Assembly: GCA_022841345.1 (NCBI GenBank)
Contig: JALHRR010000002.1
Location: 1 to 64,000 of the forward strand
Direction of reading: 5' to 3'
Source of the DNA: Saprospiraceae bacterium
Lineage (GTDB): Bacteria; Bacteroidota; Bacteroidia; Chitinophagales; Saprospiraceae
DNA length: 64,000 nucleotides
The notes under the pieces were generated by a model. That model made no database searches. It saw nothing but the letters and a program-made list of their open reading frames with translations, and had not been told where the DNA came from. A program made the translations under genes and the position numbers. Positions 41,210-51,553 of the stretch are shown one piece after another (the first letter of the stretch is position 1; each line of letters opens with the position of its first letter).

Positions 41210-42115
41210 TTAAAACGGTTTCCTATCCGTTGTTACCTGATTTGATATTTTTTTAGTTAATAAAAATGCTTCCAAAGAATATAGAACCTCATTCGGTTCC
41301 TCTTCCTGAGGAAAATGTCCGGCTGAATAAATTTTGTGAAGACATGCACCACGAAACCCTGAAACTAGCTTATCAGCATATTTGGGCAGCAAAACTTTGT
41401 CTTTCATTCCCCAGATTATTAAAACAAGCACATTCCCCAATTCTGCTCTTCTTTTCCAAAGTAAATCAAACCATTCCTGATCATTCAACAATGATTGACT
41501 AAATGCATAAACTCCATTTCTTTCTGATGGCTTTGAAAAAGGTGAAGTATACTGCTTTTTAATTGCGCCGGAAATTTTCTTGTCACCAAATGATGAAGGC
41601 AATACCCATCGGGGAGAGGCATTCAAATAGAGGTATGCAAACTTTAGAATTGGGCTCCTTAACAAACTTTTCATTTTCTTGAATTCAGGTTCAGTTTCCA
41701 CACTCCACAACCAGGTATTGATGAATACAATTTTGGCAATCCTGTCTGGAATTTGTAGAGTTAGGTTAAAACCAATAGGTCCTCCAAAATCATGCAGAAC
41801 TAAAGTGATGTTGTGCAAATCCATAAAATTTACAAATTTCAGAAGGCGATCACTGTGAGCCTGAGGACTGTAATCATACGCAGCGGGCTTATCAGATAGT
41901 CCAAATCCAATATGGTCAACAGCTATACATCTATAATTTTTTGACAAACTTTTAATCAAATGCCTGAAATCAAAACTCCAGGAAGGAGTTCCATGGATAA
42001 ACAAAATCACATTCCCTGTTCCCTCATCGACATAATTCATTTTGACCTTCGGTTCAATTTCAAATGAATTTGTTTTGAAAGGATATTCTGCAGTGTTCAG
42101 CCAGTTTGGTTTCAT
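41210..42115 (-). CDS. Alpha/beta hydrolase, haloalkane-dehalogenase-like
   Basis: This 301-residue enzyme has the oxyanion motif HGTPSW at 41-46, and the nucleophile is Asp109 in LVLHDFGGPIGF rather than Ser. A Trp follows the next strand (INTWLW), the acid candidate is Asp239 (WGMKDK) and His267 is in AGHFPQEEEP. An aspartate nucleophile with these Trp residues is the haloalkane dehalogenase pattern, where Trp holds the halide. The substrate is not known. It is cytoplasmic, with no signal peptide. The Crp/Fnr regulator gene is 54 bp upstream on the same strand. Confidence 0.85.
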   Translation of the reverse strand: MKPNWLNTAEYPFKTNSFEIEPKVKMNYVDEGTGNVILFIHGTPSWSFDFRHLIKSLSKNYRCIAVDHIGFGLSDKPAAYDYSPQAHSDRLLKFVNFMDLHNITLVLHDFGGPIGFNLTLQIPDRIAKIVFINTWLWSVETEPEFKKMKSLLRSPILKFAYLYLNASPRWVLPSSFGDKKISGAIKKQYTSPFSKPSERNGVYAFSQSLLNDQEWFDLLWKRRAELGNVLVLIIWGMKDKVLLPKYADKLVSGFRGACLHKIYSAGHFPQEEEPNEVLYSLEAFLLTKKISNQVTTDRKPF

Positions 42116-42169
42116 TTTTATTGCAAAGGTCGAACCTCTGTGCGAGGTGAACTTTGGTCTGCACCAACA

Positions 42170-42748
42170 TTAAAATTTTACCTGATTATAAAGTTTACTA
42201 AAATTGGTCGGATCAATATTTAGATAAGAGGCAATATATTTATGAGGGATTTTATGCAGCAATTCCAGACTTCTGCTACAAAAAGCCAGATATCTTGATT
42301 TGATTGACAAAGTGTGCATTTCTAAATGTCTCTGAAGTACGCCTGCAAGTATATACTCTGTCATTTTTCGGAATAATCTTTCAATCTCCCGGGATTCATC
42401 CATGAGCCGCTGGAGTGTTTCAAAGCTTAAGCAGTGCATCGTAGAGTCTGTCAAACATGTTAGAAAATAAGGTGCCTCTTTTTGCAGTGTAAAAGATTCC
42501 GGAATGGCACAAACATTGGGCGGATATGTGAAGGCTATAACATGTGTTTTCTTTTCAGATTCAAAATGGGACATCTGAATTCCCGATTCCACAAAGTATA
42601 GCTCTTTTTGGATTTGACCGGGAACGACCAGCTGGCTTCCCTTTTGAAATGTTTTTGTTTTAACTTCAGACATCAGCAATTCGAATGTCTCCCGGGATAT
42701 AGGATGAAACATTCTAAGGTACCCTAGCCTGTCATTGGTAATCTCCAT
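42170..42748 (-). CDS. Crp/Fnr-family transcriptional regulator
   Basis: This 192-residue protein has an N-terminal cyclic-nucleotide-binding-like beta roll (about 20-110, FQKGSQLVVPGQIQKELYFV, then ESGIQ) and a helix-turn-helix near the C-terminus (PHKYIASYLNIDPTNFSKLY). It lacks cysteines for a Fnr iron-sulfur cluster, and the phosphate-binding cassette of true cAMP sites (RxS) is not evident. The type is common in Bacteroidota as one-component regulators next to small metabolic genes. It likely controls the neighbouring hydrolase. Confidence 0.88.
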   Translation of the reverse strand: MEITNDRLGYLRMFHPISRETFELLMSEVKTKTFQKGSQLVVPGQIQKELYFVESGIQMSHFESEKKTHVIAFTYPPNVCAIPESFTLQKEAPYFLTCLTDSTMHCLSFETLQRLMDESREIERLFRKMTEYILAGVLQRHLEMHTLSIKSRYLAFCSRSLELLHKIPHKYIASYLNIDPTNFSKLYNQVKF

Positions 42749-42796
42749 TTATTGATACATTATATAATAGGTAAGCTAAGTTGAAATACTTAATGC

Positions 42797-43276
42797 TTAT
42801 TGTAAAAACAACTTGCAATTGAGCCATTCATCTTCTATGATGGCCTCCTTTCTTTTGTAAAATCGAATCGCATCTTCATTCCAGTCAAGTACCTGCCATT
42901 TAAGTATGGATGCTTTTCGCAATCTTGCCTCTTCTATAAGGGCATCCAGTAAAATAGAACCAATCCCTTTTGATCTGTACTGGGGTTCAATCACTAAATC
43001 ATCCAAATAAATCATCTTTCCTTTCCATGTAGAATATGATTGATAAAAAAGGGCCATTCCTATGACACCTGCTTCTTCACTTTCTGCAATTAAAATCTCA
43101 AACCAACCCTCCCCAAAGTCATGACGGTAGATTTCCGGACTGGTATTTACTGCCTCTGAGGCTTTCTCAAATTCAGCAAGAATTTTCACGAGAGAAAAAA
43201 CTGATTCCAAATCCTCTTTTGTTCCAGTCCTGATGAGAATTTTTTCACCGGTTTTTAATTGAACTGATATATGCAT
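42797..43276 (-). CDS. GNAT N-acetyltransferase, diamine-acetyltransferase-like
   Basis: This 159-residue enzyme has the motif A region YLDDLVIEPQYRSKGIGSIL, with the acetyl-CoA loop Arg/Gln-x-x-Gly-x-Gly/Ala. It also has GVIGMALFYQSYSTWKGK upstream and LDWNEDAIRFYKRKEA downstream. The YSTWxGK-x-IYLDDLxV stretch is typical of spermidine/spermine acetyltransferase relatives, so an amine substrate is plausible. It precedes the Crp/Fnr gene by 48 bp. Confidence 0.9.
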   Translation of the reverse strand: MHISVQLKTGEKILIRTGTKEDLESVFSLVKILAEFEKASEAVNTSPEIYRHDFGEGWFEILIAESEEAGVIGMALFYQSYSTWKGKMIYLDDLVIEPQYRSKGIGSILLDALIEEARLRKASILKWQVLDWNEDAIRFYKRKEAIIEDEWLNCKLFLQ

Positions 43277-43439
43277 ATTTCATTTTTTAATTTGGTGTAT
43301 GTATAAATGTAAAAACAATATTAAGATGTAAACGCTGATTTACACATCATTTATTTGGTTCTTTCCTGACTGCAAAAAATCTTAATTACTGAGGAACAAT
43401 GCCTTGTCTGAAACTTTTAAATATTTTTTTTACAGATAG

Positions 43440-43469
43440 TTGTGTAACAGAGAAATAGTGATATCTTTG
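43440..43469 (+). promoter_or_regulatory. Promoter of the ribosomal-protein operon
   Basis: TTG (43440-43442), a 19-bp spacer and TATCTTTG (43462-43469) fit the Bacteroidota consensus exactly. The following CATTCGCTTTCGA strongly resembles the region after TACCTTTG at 51029. The leader to rpsL would be about 55 bases. Confidence 0.75.
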
Positions 43470-43531
43470 CATTCGCTTTCGAAAAGGCGGTAAGTCAAAA
43501 GTAATAAACAACAAGAAAAAAGTTAGAAAAT

Positions 43532-43903
43532 ATGCCTACAATCAACCAATTAGTCCGCAATGGCAGGTTAAAAGTAGAAGCGAAAAGCAAGTCTCGTGCC
43601 TTGGATTCATGTCCTCAGAAAAGGGGTGTGTGCACAAGAGTATACACTACAACTCCAAAGAAGCCGAATTCAGCGCTTCGTAAAGTAGCTAAGGTACGTC
43701 TGACAAATCAGCTGGAAGTGATCGCATATATCCCTGGAGAAGGTCACAATTTACAGGAACACTCCATCGTACTGGTGCGTGGAGGAAGAGTAAAAGATCT
43801 ACCGGGTGTAAGATATACAATTGTAAGAGGTGCATTGGATACAGCTGGTGTAAATGGACGTAAGAAGTCCCGTTCTCAGTATGGAACTAAGCGTCCTAAA
43901 TAA
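43532..43903 (+). CDS. rpsL: 30S ribosomal protein S12
   Basis: This 123-residue S12 acts at the decoding centre. It begins [11 protein letters not shown], and the streptomycin-linked loop reads [12 protein letters not shown] with an unmutated Lys, and a second region [13 protein letters not shown]. It is the first gene of the operon and has no upstream gene on its strand within 4 kb. rpsG follows after 29 bp. Confidence 0.98.
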   Translation: MPTINQLVRNGRLKVEAKSKSRALDSCPQKRGVCTRVYTTTPKKPNSALRKVAKVRLTNQLEVIAYIPGEGHNLQEHSIVLVRGGRVKDLPGVRYTIVRGALDTAGVNGRKKSRSQYGTKRPK

Positions 43904-43932
43904 TTTAAAACATTTTCGAATCGATATAAGTC

Positions 43933-44400
43933 ATGAGGAAAAGGAAGCCAAAAGCGAGAATCATTTCAGGAGATCCAAGATATAACGATATTTTGGTAAG
44001 CAAATTTGTAAACCACATGATGTGGGAAGGCAAAAAATCTACTGCATTCACTATTTTTTATGATGCTCTTGACAAGATCAAAGGCAAAAGTGAAGAAAGC
44101 GAATTGGAAGTATGGAAAAAAGCTTTGAATAATGTAATGCCTCAGGTAGAAGTAAGATCCCGCAGAATTGGGGGAGCTACTTTCCAGATTCCAACTGAAT
44201 TACCTGCAAACAGAAAAGTATCTGTAGGTATGAAATGGTTGATCAAATTCGCCCGCGCCAGAAGTGGTAAAGGAATGGCAGAAAAATTGGCAGCAGAAGT
44301 TCTTGCAGCCAGCAGAGGAGAAGGTGCGGCAGTGAAGAGAAAAGAGGATATGCACAAAATGGCAGAATCCAACAGAGCCTTCGCTCACTTTAGAGTATAA
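43933..44400 (+). CDS. rpsG: 30S ribosomal protein S7
   Basis: This 155-residue S7 assembles the small-subunit head and contacts the E site. It begins [19 protein letters not shown], and [10 protein letters not shown] and [17 protein letters not shown] are standard. Gaps are 29 bp to rpsL and 34 bp to fusA. Confidence 0.98.
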   Translation: MRKRKPKARIISGDPRYNDILVSKFVNHMMWEGKKSTAFTIFYDALDKIKGKSEESELEVWKKALNNVMPQVEVRSRRIGGATFQIPTELPANRKVSVGMKWLIKFARARSGKGMAEKLAAEVLAASRGEGAAVKRKEDMHKMAESNRAFAHFRV

Positions 44401-44434
44401 TTTTAAGAAATAGATTAATAGAATATTAGCTGAC

Positions 44435-46564
44435 ATGAGCGATCTTAAGTTCACTAGAAATATTGGTATTGCAGCCCACATTGATGCGGGTAAAACAACC
44501 ACAACAGAAAGAATCCTGTACTACACCGGTATCTCCCACAAAATTGGAGAAGTACACGATGGTGCAGCGACTATGGACTGGATGGAACAAGAGCAGGAGA
44601 GAGGTATTACTATCACTTCCGCTGCTACCAAAACAAACTGGACTTATGCTGATCAGTCTTATGCAGTAAACATTATTGATACTCCGGGTCACGTAGATTT
44701 CACTGTAGAAGTGAATCGTTCCTTAAGAGTATTGGATGGTTTAGTTTTCCTTTTCAGCGCAGTGGATGGTGTTGAGCCTCAATCTGAAACAAACTGGCGT
44801 TTGGCTGACGGTTATAAAGTACCTCGTATTGGTTTTGTTAACAAAATGGACCGTCAGGGTGCTGATTTCTTTGAAGTAGTGAAGCAAGTAAGAACGATGC
44901 TTGGCTCCAATGCAATTCCTTTACAAGTTCCAATCGGAGCGGAAGATGGTTTTGAAGGCGTGGTTGACTTGATCACAAATCAGGCAATCGTGTGGAATGA
45001 CGCAGATATGGGAATGACTTTTAAAGTTATTGATATACCTGCTGATCTGGTTGAGACTGTTCAGGAAAACAGAGAGAAATTGCTGGAAGTGATCGCAGAG
45101 TACGATGACATGTTGATGGAGAAGTTCTTCGAGGATCCAAATTCAATCAGTGCGGATGAAATCCGTACGGCAGTTAGAAAGGCAGTAGTGGATATGAAGT
45201 TCGTACCAATGATGTGCGGATCTTCTTTCAAAAATAAAGGAGTTCAGGCAATGTTAGATGCAGTTTGCGCTTTCTTGCCATCTCCACTTGATGTAGAATC
45301 AGTAAAAGGTATTAACCCTAAAACTGATGCAGAAGAATCCCGCAAACCAGATGTAAATGCTCCTTTCGCAGCACTTGCATTTAAGATAGCAACTGACCCA
45401 TATGTTGGTCGCCTTGCATTCTTCCGTGTATACTCTGGTTCATTAGATGCAGGTTCATATGTTTTGAACACGAGATCTAATAACAAAGAACGTATCTCCA
45501 GACTTTATCAGATGCATGCTAACAAGCAGAATCCAATCGATAAGGTAGTAGCAGGTGATATCGCTGCAGCTGTAGGTTTCAAAGATATTCGCACCGGTGA
45601 TACACTATGTGATGAAGCCCATCCAATTGTGCTGGAAAGTATGATCTTCCCTGAACCGGTAATCGGTCTTGCAATCGAGCCTAAGACACAGAAGGATCTT
45701 GAGCGTTTAGGAATGGCTTTGAACAAATTGGCTGAAGAAGATCCTACGTTCAGAGTAAACTATGATGAAGATACAGCTCAGACTGTGATCAGTGGTATGG
45801 GTGAGCTTCACCTTGAGATCATTGTTGATCGTCTTAGAAGAGAATTTAAAGTGGATGTAAACCAGGGTGCTCCCCAGGTAAATTATAAAGAAGCTTTGAC
45901 TAAATCTGTTAAACACAGAGAACGTCTTAAAAAGCAAACGGGTGGTTCTGGTTTATTCGCAGATATGGAGTTTGAATTGGGGCCTGCAGATGAAGAATTT
46001 CTGGAAACAGATGATTTCAAATCAGGTAAGAAAAAACTTCAGTTTGTTTGGGGTATAGTGGGTGGTTCTATCGACAAAAACTATATCAAGCCAATTACGG
46101 ATGGTTTCACTGCGATGATGAGCAATGGTATTCTTGCCGGCTACAACATCGACAGTATGAAAGTAAGAGTATATGATGGATCTATGCACGCAGTGGATTC
46201 AAAGCCAATTGCCTTTGAATTGTGTGCAAAAGAAGGATTCAGAGCTGCTGCTAAATCTGCTGCTCCGGTTCTTTTGGAGCCGATCATGAAATTGGAAGTA
46301 ACAACTCCGGATGAATATACAGGAGGTGTTATTGGTGACTTGAACAGAAGAAGAGGTTTAATCAAAGGTCAGGATTCCAAGCACACAGCAGTGATTGTAA
46401 AAGCTGAGGTTCCTCTTTCTGAAATGTTCGGTTATGTTACTCAGCTTAGAACGATTACTTCAGGTAGAGCTTCCAGCTCAATGGAGTTTTCACACTACGC
46501 TCCTGCACCTGCCAATGTAGTCACAGCGGTGATAGAAAAGGCAAAAGGTACAGTGAAGGTTTAA
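44435..46564 (+). CDS. fusA: Elongation factor G
   Basis: This 709-residue translocase has the P-loop [10 protein letters not shown], the switch [27 protein letters not shown] and NKMD of the G domain. Domain IV ([13 protein letters not shown]) and domain V are complete. It hydrolyses GTP to move tRNA and mRNA. tuf, which commonly follows in other phyla, is absent; rpsJ comes next after a 67-bp gap with a small hairpin. Confidence 0.98.
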   Translation: MSDLKFTRNIGIAAHIDAGKTTTTERILYYTGISHKIGEVHDGAATMDWMEQEQERGITITSAATKTNWTYADQSYAVNIIDTPGHVDFTVEVNRSLRVLDGLVFLFSAVDGVEPQSETNWRLADGYKVPRIGFVNKMDRQGADFFEVVKQVRTMLGSNAIPLQVPIGAEDGFEGVVDLITNQAIVWNDADMGMTFKVIDIPADLVETVQENREKLLEVIAEYDDMLMEKFFEDPNSISADEIRTAVRKAVVDMKFVPMMCGSSFKNKGVQAMLDAVCAFLPSPLDVESVKGINPKTDAEESRKPDVNAPFAALAFKIATDPYVGRLAFFRVYSGSLDAGSYVLNTRSNNKERISRLYQMHANKQNPIDKVVAGDIAAAVGFKDIRTGDTLCDEAHPIVLESMIFPEPVIGLAIEPKTQKDLERLGMALNKLAEEDPTFRVNYDEDTAQTVISGMGELHLEIIVDRLRREFKVDVNQGAPQVNYKEALTKSVKHRERLKKQTGGSGLFADMEFELGPADEEFLETDDFKSGKKKLQFVWGIVGGSIDKNYIKPITDGFTAMMSNGILAGYNIDSMKVRVYDGSMHAVDSKPIAFELCAKEGFRAAAKSAAPVLLEPIMKLEVTTPDEYTGGVIGDLNRRRGLIKGQDSKHTAVIVKAEVPLSEMFGYVTQLRTITSGRASSSMEFSHYAPAPANVVTAVIEKAKGTVKV

Positions 46565-46585
46565 GTATCTAAAATTATTTATATA

Positions 46586-46603
46586 CGGCTAGAAAGATAG
46601 CCG
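46586..46603 (+). other. Hairpin in the fusA-rpsJ gap
   Basis: CGGCTA (46586-46591) pairs with TAGCCG (46598-46603) around loop GAAAGA. There is no T-run, so it is not a terminator; it may mark a processing site between the str and S10 parts. Confidence 0.4.
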
Positions 46604-46631
46604 ATTACATTTAAAGTTTGAAAACAGGGTT

Positions 46632-46940
46632 ATGAATCAAAAAATCAGAATCAAATTGCGTTCGTATGATCACAATTTAGTAGATAAGTCTACTGAAAAA
46701 ATTGTAAAAACCGTCCGTAATAGTGGAGCTGTTGTTACAGGTCCGATTCCGCTGCCCACCGAGAAGAAAATTTATACGGTCTTGCGTTCTCCGCACGTCA
46801 ATAAAAAGTCTCGTGAGCAGTTTGAGCTTCGCACACATAAGCGACTCATTGAAATCTACACACCAACACAGAAAACTGTGGACGCATTATCCCGTCTGGA
46901 GCTTCCAAGTGGTGTAGATATACAAGTAAAACTGACTTAA
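46632..46940 (+). CDS. rpsJ: 30S ribosomal protein S10
   Basis: This 102-residue S10 has the long loop [20 protein letters not shown] and the end [15 protein letters not shown], both typical. It opens the S10 portion. A 100-bp gap follows before rplC, longer than most gaps in the operon. Confidence 0.98.
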   Translation: MNQKIRIKLRSYDHNLVDKSTEKIVKTVRNSGAVVTGPIPLPTEKKIYTVLRSPHVNKKSREQFELRTHKRLIEIYTPTQKTVDALSRLELPSGVDIQVKLT

Positions 46941-47040
46941 GAGAAATCTCTGTGGTCTGGTAGAATGTTGAGAAAGAATGGATCTTCTGCATGCTGCGGC
47001 ATGAGGGATCTTGTATCGTATAAATTTTAAATTTTCTGTC

Positions 47041-47661
47041 GTGAACGGAATTATAGGCAAAAAAATCGGAATGACAAGCATCTATGATGATGCCGGCAAC
47101 AATGTTGCTTGTACTGTTATTGAAGCCGGACCTTGTGTCGTTACTCAGGTCAAAACCATCGACTCAGATGGATATAGCGCTTTACAACTTGCATTTGGTG
47201 ACGCCAAAGAAAAGAATACAACACAGTCTTTACAGGGCCATTTCGGCAAAGCAAATACAACACCTAAGAGAAAGGTTCTTGAGTTTCGTGATTCTCCATT
47301 GAGCAAATCTTTGGGTGACACTGTACTTCTTGATGAGGTTTTCGCTGCAGGTGATAAAATCTCTGTTGTTGGTACCAGCAAAGGTAAAGGTTTCCAGGGT
47401 GTTGTTAAAAGACATGGATTCGGCGGTGTTGGTCAGGCTACTCACGGTCAGCACAACAGACTTCGTGCACCCGGTTCTATTGGTGCATCTTCTTTCCCTT
47501 CCAAAGTAGTGAAAGGTATGAGAATGGGTGGTCGTATGGGTAACGACCGTGTTAAAATTAAAAATCTTCGTGTGGTTCGCTTATTTCCTGAGCAAAATCT
47601 GATCCTTGTGAAAGGTGCAGTTCCAGGTTGTATCGGTTCATTCGTAATCATTGAAAAGTAA
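47041..47661 (+). CDS. rplC: 50S ribosomal protein L3
   Basis: This 206-residue L3 contacts the peptidyl transferase region. The start is taken as GTG 47041, giving (V/M)[14 protein letters not shown], the normal L3 opening. The longer ATG frame from 47011 would add ten residues not found in L3. [20 protein letters not shown] is the conserved loop, and its Gln is the usual methylation site. Confidence 0.95.
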   Translation: MNGIIGKKIGMTSIYDDAGNNVACTVIEAGPCVVTQVKTIDSDGYSALQLAFGDAKEKNTTQSLQGHFGKANTTPKRKVLEFRDSPLSKSLGDTVLLDEVFAAGDKISVVGTSKGKGFQGVVKRHGFGGVGQATHGQHNRLRAPGSIGASSFPSKVVKGMRMGGRMGNDRVKIKNLRVVRLFPEQNLILVKGAVPGCIGSFVIIEK

Positions 47662-47668
47662 TCTTGTC

Positions 47669-48295
47669 ATGAAACTGGAAGTACTAAATCAAGAAGGTAA
47701 TACAACAGGGAGACATTTCGAGCTTCCGGATAGTATCTTCGGTGTAGAGCCCAACGAGCATGCTGTCTATCTGGCAGTAAAGCAATACAATGCTAATCAG
47801 CGTCAGGGAACTCACAAATCAAAAGAAAGATCCGAATTATCTGGTTCTACCCGCAAGCTTCACAAGCAGAAAGGTACCGGTGGATCAAGAAAAGGTGATA
47901 TCAAGAGTCCGACTTTTAAGGGAGGAGCAAGGGTTTTCGGTCCCAGACCAAGAGACTACAGCTTTAGCCTTAATAAGAAAGTGAAGGCTCTGGCCAGGGT
48001 ATCAGCATTATCTGTCAAAGCTGCAAATGGTCAAATCGTGATCATTGAAGATTTAAAGATTGATGCTCCAAGCACTAAATCATTTGTTCAGGTACTTAAA
48101 AACTTGAAAGTGGATAATATTAAGCCGCTGATTGTTACCGGTGACTATGATCAGAATGTGTATCTGTCTTCAAGAAATCTGAAAAAAGCGGTTGTTTCCG
48201 CTGCAAGGGATCTGAATACATATGGCATTTTGAATGCAGGAAAGCTGGTATTCTTTGAAAGCGGAATTAAGCAACTGGTTGAAGAACTTAACTAA
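47669..48295 (+). CDS. rplD: 50S ribosomal protein L4
   Basis: This 208-residue L4 has the exit-tunnel loop KLHKQKGTGGSRKGDIKSPT followed by FKGGARVFGPRPRDYS. The ATG at 47669 is chosen over 47651, which would overlap rplC. The gap to rplC is 7 bp. Confidence 0.95.
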   Translation: MKLEVLNQEGNTTGRHFELPDSIFGVEPNEHAVYLAVKQYNANQRQGTHKSKERSELSGSTRKLHKQKGTGGSRKGDIKSPTFKGGARVFGPRPRDYSFSLNKKVKALARVSALSVKAANGQIVIIEDLKIDAPSTKSFVQVLKNLKVDNIKPLIVTGDYDQNVYLSSRNLKKAVVSAARDLNTYGILNAGKLVFFESGIKQLVEELN

Positions 48296-48321
48296 TTAAC
48301 CATCAGAAAATCATTCAAGCA

Positions 48322-48618
48322 ATGTCAAGATATATATTAATTAAGCCTTTGATTTCAGAAAAAGCAGAAGGTCTTTCTGAAAAACGTAACCAGTTCACTT
48401 TCGTAGTAGACAAGAAGGCAAATAAAGTGGAGATCGGTAAAGCTGTTGAGAAGATGTATTCAGTAAATGTTTTATCTGTAAATACAGCAGTAATCCCGGG
48501 TAAAAAGAAGACAAGATTTACCAAGGCAGGTGTTGCAAAAGGTATGAAGCCTTCTTACAAGAAAGCAATTATTACAGTAGCCGATGGTGAGACTATCGAC
48601 TTCTACGGTGAAGCATAA
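48322..48618 (+). CDS. rplW: 50S ribosomal protein L23
   Basis: This 98-residue L23 begins MSRYILIKPLISEKAEGLSE. It lies at the tunnel exit, where SRP and trigger factor bind. The gap to rplB is 33 bp. Confidence 0.97.
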   Translation: MSRYILIKPLISEKAEGLSEKRNQFTFVVDKKANKVEIGKAVEKMYSVNVLSVNTAVIPGKKKTRFTKAGVAKGMKPSYKKAIITVADGETIDFYGEA

Positions 48619-48651
48619 ATAGAAATTAGAAACTGACAAAATAACAAGCAG

Positions 48652-49482
48652 ATGGCAGTTAAGAAATATAATCCGATTACTCCGGGTACAAGATACAGAG
48701 TGGGCAATGCTTATGCAGAGATCACTACAAGTACTCCTGAAAAATCTCTACTGGCTCCGATGTCAAAATCAGGGGGTAGAAACAGTCAGGGTCGTATGAC
48801 CATGAGGCAGATCGGAGGTGGACATAAGCGCCGCTACAGAATCATCGACTTTAAAAGAGACAATGATGGTGTTCCGGGTAACGTAAAAACTATTGAGTAC
48901 GATCCGAATCGTACAGCATTCATCGCATTGATTGTTTATGCCGATGGAGATAAGAGATACATCGTTGCTCCCAAAGGTCTGAAAGTTGGAGACAAAATTG
49001 TTTCCGGCGCAGGTGCTCCACCAAATGTAGGCAATGCATTATTCCTGAAAGATATTCCTCTCGGTTCTGAAATTCACAATATTGAATTGAACCCCGGAAA
49101 AGGTGCAGCTCTGGCAAGAAGTGCCGGAACCAATGGAGTACTGATGGGAAGAGAAGGAAAGTATGCTGTGGTGAGAATGCCTTCAGGTGAGACTCGTCGT
49201 GTACTTCTGACTTGCAAAGCCGTAATGGGAAGCACTTCAAATCCGGATCATGCACTGGAAGTACTTGGTAAAGCTGGAAGAAAAAGGTGGATTGGCAGAC
49301 GTCCTCGTGTAAGAGGTGTGGCGATGAACCCTGTGGATCACCCTATGGGTGGTGGTGAAGGTAGAGCTTCAGGAGGTCACCCTCGTTCAAGAAAGGGCTT
49401 GATTTCTAAAGGTAAGAAGACCAGAAACCACAAGAAGCATTCATCCAAGCTTATAATTAGCAGAAGAAAACCGAATAAGTAA
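48652..49482 (+). CDS. rplB: 50S ribosomal protein L2
   Basis: This 276-residue L2 joins the subunits and supports peptidyl transfer. The conserved [20 protein letters not shown] and C-terminal [20 protein letters not shown] contain the essential His in NPVDHP. The end is the basic SRRKPNK tail. Confidence 0.98.
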   Translation: MAVKKYNPITPGTRYRVGNAYAEITTSTPEKSLLAPMSKSGGRNSQGRMTMRQIGGGHKRRYRIIDFKRDNDGVPGNVKTIEYDPNRTAFIALIVYADGDKRYIVAPKGLKVGDKIVSGAGAPPNVGNALFLKDIPLGSEIHNIELNPGKGAALARSAGTNGVLMGREGKYAVVRMPSGETRRVLLTCKAVMGSTSNPDHALEVLGKAGRKRWIGRRPRVRGVAMNPVDHPMGGGEGRASGGHPRSRKGLISKGKKTRNHKKHSSKLIISRRKPNK

Positions 49483-49508
49483 ATAATCGATAGAATTGTA
49501 GTTGCATT

Positions 49509-49778
49509 ATGGCAAGATCAATAAAAAAAGGACCCTATGTTTTCCACCGTTTGATGGAAAAAGTATTAAAATCAAAGGAGTCAAACAAGAAGCAGGTTAT
49601 CAAGACCTGGTCAAGGGCGTCCATGATTATTCCGGATATGGTTGGTGAAACGATAGCCGTTCACAATGGAAAGAACTTTATCCCTGTGTTTGTCACTGAA
49701 AACATGGTAGGACACAAACTCGGTGAGTTTGCTCCAACACGTAACTTCAGAGGTCACGGAGGTAACAAGAAGAAATAA
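49509..49778 (+). CDS. rpsS: 30S ribosomal protein S19
   Basis: This 89-residue S19 of the small-subunit head begins [18 protein letters not shown] and ends [19 protein letters not shown]. It has the normal length. Confidence 0.98.
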   Translation: MARSIKKGPYVFHRLMEKVLKSKESNKKQVIKTWSRASMIIPDMVGETIAVHNGKNFIPVFVTENMVGHKLGEFAPTRNFRGHGGNKKK

Positions 49779-49820
49779 TTTTTTTAAAGTAAGCCCTAAA
49801 GGCCCTTAAATTATATCGAG

Positions 49821-50222
49821 ATGGAAGCAGTTGCAAAACTCAAAAATTGTCCGATGTCAGCCAGAAAGATGAGGCTGGTAGTGGATTTGATCAGAGGAAA
49901 GAATGTTCAGCAGGCATTGAATATCCTTAAGTTTACAAAAAAGGAAGCTGCTGTTTGGCTGGAGAAGTTATTGCTTTCTGCCATTTCAAACTGGGAAAAC
50001 AAGCAGGATGGTCTAAGTGCAGATGATTATGATCTGTATGTAAAGACAATCTTCGCCGGTGAAGGTCCGAGACTGAAAAGATTTAGACCGGCACCTCAGG
50101 GTAGAGCACACAGAATTCACAAACATCAGAATCACGTGACGCTGGTTATTGAGAATAGAGTTGCAACGGAGGAGGAACAAGAGGCATTGGCCGTTTCTTC
50201 AGTAGAAAATAATGTAGAATAA
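49821..50222 (+). CDS. rplV: 50S ribosomal protein L22
   Basis: This 133-residue L22 lines the exit tunnel through the hairpin GEGPRLKRFRPAPQGRAHRI. CPMSARKMRLVVDLIRGK is the usual opening. It carries an acidic C-terminal tail (EEQEALAVSSVENNVE), longer than the E. coli protein of 110 residues. Confidence 0.97.
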   Translation: MEAVAKLKNCPMSARKMRLVVDLIRGKNVQQALNILKFTKKEAAVWLEKLLLSAISNWENKQDGLSADDYDLYVKTIFAGEGPRLKRFRPAPQGRAHRIHKHQNHVTLVIENRVATEEEQEALAVSSVENNVE

Positions 50223-50251
50223 TATTACATAGTCCTTAAAATAACCTTTTC

Positions 50252-51010
50252 ATGGGTCAGAAGACAAGTCCAATTGGTAATCGTTTAGGTATCATCCGCG
50301 GATGGGACTCCAACTGGTTTGGAGGTAAAGACATGGCGCTTAAAGTAGTAGAAGATGAGCAAATCAGAGTCTATCTAAGAGCCCGGATTTCCAAAGGAGG
50401 TATATCAAAGATTATTATTGAACGCACACTTAAGCGTATCACTGTTACTATGCACACTTCCCGTCCCGGTATTATTATCGGAAAAGGTGGTACAGAAGTA
50501 GATAAGATTCGCGAAGAGTTAAAAAAATTGACTGGCAAGGATGCACAGATCAATATCGTTGAAATACGCAAGCCTGAATTGGATGCATATATAGTAGGTG
50601 AATCAATTGCTAAGCAAATCGAAGCAAGGATCAACTACCGTAGAGCTACAAAAATGGCAATTCAATCTACTATCAGAGCTGGAGCAGAAGGTATCAAAGT
50701 TAGAATTTCCGGGAGATTGAATGGCGCAGAGATGGCAAGATCTGAAGAATATAAAGAAGGAAGAACTCCTTTGCATACATTCAGAGCAGATATCGATTAT
50801 GCGATTGTGGAAGCACAAACAGTTTATGGAAAAATCGGTGTCAAAGTATGGATTTGCAACGGTGAAGTATTATCCAAACGCGACCTATCCCCAAATGTAG
50901 GAGTTGATAAGCGCCAGGTTAGAACAGGTGGTCAGGGACAAAGTCCTGAAAACCAGAACCAACAGGGTAAGGATAGAAAACGTGGTAGAAATAATCCTAA
51001 GAGAAAGTAA
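50252..51010 (+). CDS. rpsC: 30S ribosomal protein S3
   Basis: This 252-residue S3 begins [20 protein letters not shown], has the KH domain [18 protein letters not shown] and the mRNA-helicase face [19 protein letters not shown] Gln/Asn-rich basic tail ([19 protein letters not shown]) extends beyond the core. A 94-bp gap with a probable promoter separates it from rplP. Confidence 0.97.
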   Translation: MGQKTSPIGNRLGIIRGWDSNWFGGKDMALKVVEDEQIRVYLRARISKGGISKIIIERTLKRITVTMHTSRPGIIIGKGGTEVDKIREELKKLTGKDAQINIVEIRKPELDAYIVGESIAKQIEARINYRRATKMAIQSTIRAGAEGIKVRISGRLNGAEMARSEEYKEGRTPLHTFRADIDYAIVEAQTVYGKIGVKVWICNGEVLSKRDLSPNVGVDKRQVRTGGQGQSPENQNQQGKDRKRGRNNPKRK

Positions 51011-51028
51011 AATAATCACTAAAAAGCG

Positions 51029-51036
51029 TACCTTTG
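51029..51036 (+). promoter_or_regulatory. Candidate internal promoter before rplP
   Basis: TACCTTTG fits TAnnTTTG and is followed by TCCTCGCTTTTGA, nearly the same as CATTCGCTTTCGA after the rpsL promoter box. It sits in the loop of a possible hairpin (AAAAGCG 51022-51028 with CGCTTTT 51041-51047). No TTG is present 19-21 bp upstream. Confidence 0.5.
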
Positions 51037-51104
51037 TCCTCGCTTTTGAGGAAAGAATAAAGGCGTGCTGAATACTTGTCTGGAAAGACTAAAAAATAAG
51101 TGTC

Positions 51105-51524
51105 ATGTTACAACCAAAAAGAACGAAATATAGAAAGCAACAGAAAGGCAGAAATGATGGTGTTGCTGTTAAAGGTAGCCTGGTATCTTTCGGATCCTTT
51201 GGACTGAAAGCCATCACTGCCGGAAGACTTACCAGCAGACAAATTGAATCTGCCCGTATTGCTATGACACGTTTCATGAAGAGGGAAGGTAAAGTTTGGA
51301 TAAGAATATTTCCTGACAAACCAATTACCGCAAAACCCGCTGAAGTAAGGATGGGTAAGGGTAAAGGTGCCGTTGACCATTGGGTAGCACAAATACAACC
51401 CGGTAGAGTAATGTTTGAATTGGATGGAGTAAGTTCTGAGATCGCACATGAAGCTTTGAGATTAGCTGGTCAAAAGCTTCCTGTACTGACGAAAGTGATT
51501 ACAAGACCGGATTACGTAGAATAA
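51105..51524 (+). CDS. rplP: 50S ribosomal protein L16
   Basis: This 139-residue L16 sits at the A-site tRNA elbow. It begins [19 protein letters not shown], and [20 protein letters not shown] is the conserved basic loop with a normal pattern. Confidence 0.98.
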   Translation: MLQPKRTKYRKQQKGRNDGVAVKGSLVSFGSFGLKAITAGRLTSRQIESARIAMTRFMKREGKVWIRIFPDKPITAKPAEVRMGKGKGAVDHWVAQIQPGRVMFELDGVSSEIAHEALRLAGQKLPVLTKVITRPDYVE

Positions 51525-51553
51525 TTTTAGAAGTTTAGAGAAATAAAGTCATC

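Noticed and set aside
46565-46631. Missing tuf gene as a deletion
   Set aside because: The arrangement of rpsJ directly after fusA is, as far as I recall, normal in Bacteroidota, so it is not evidence of loss.
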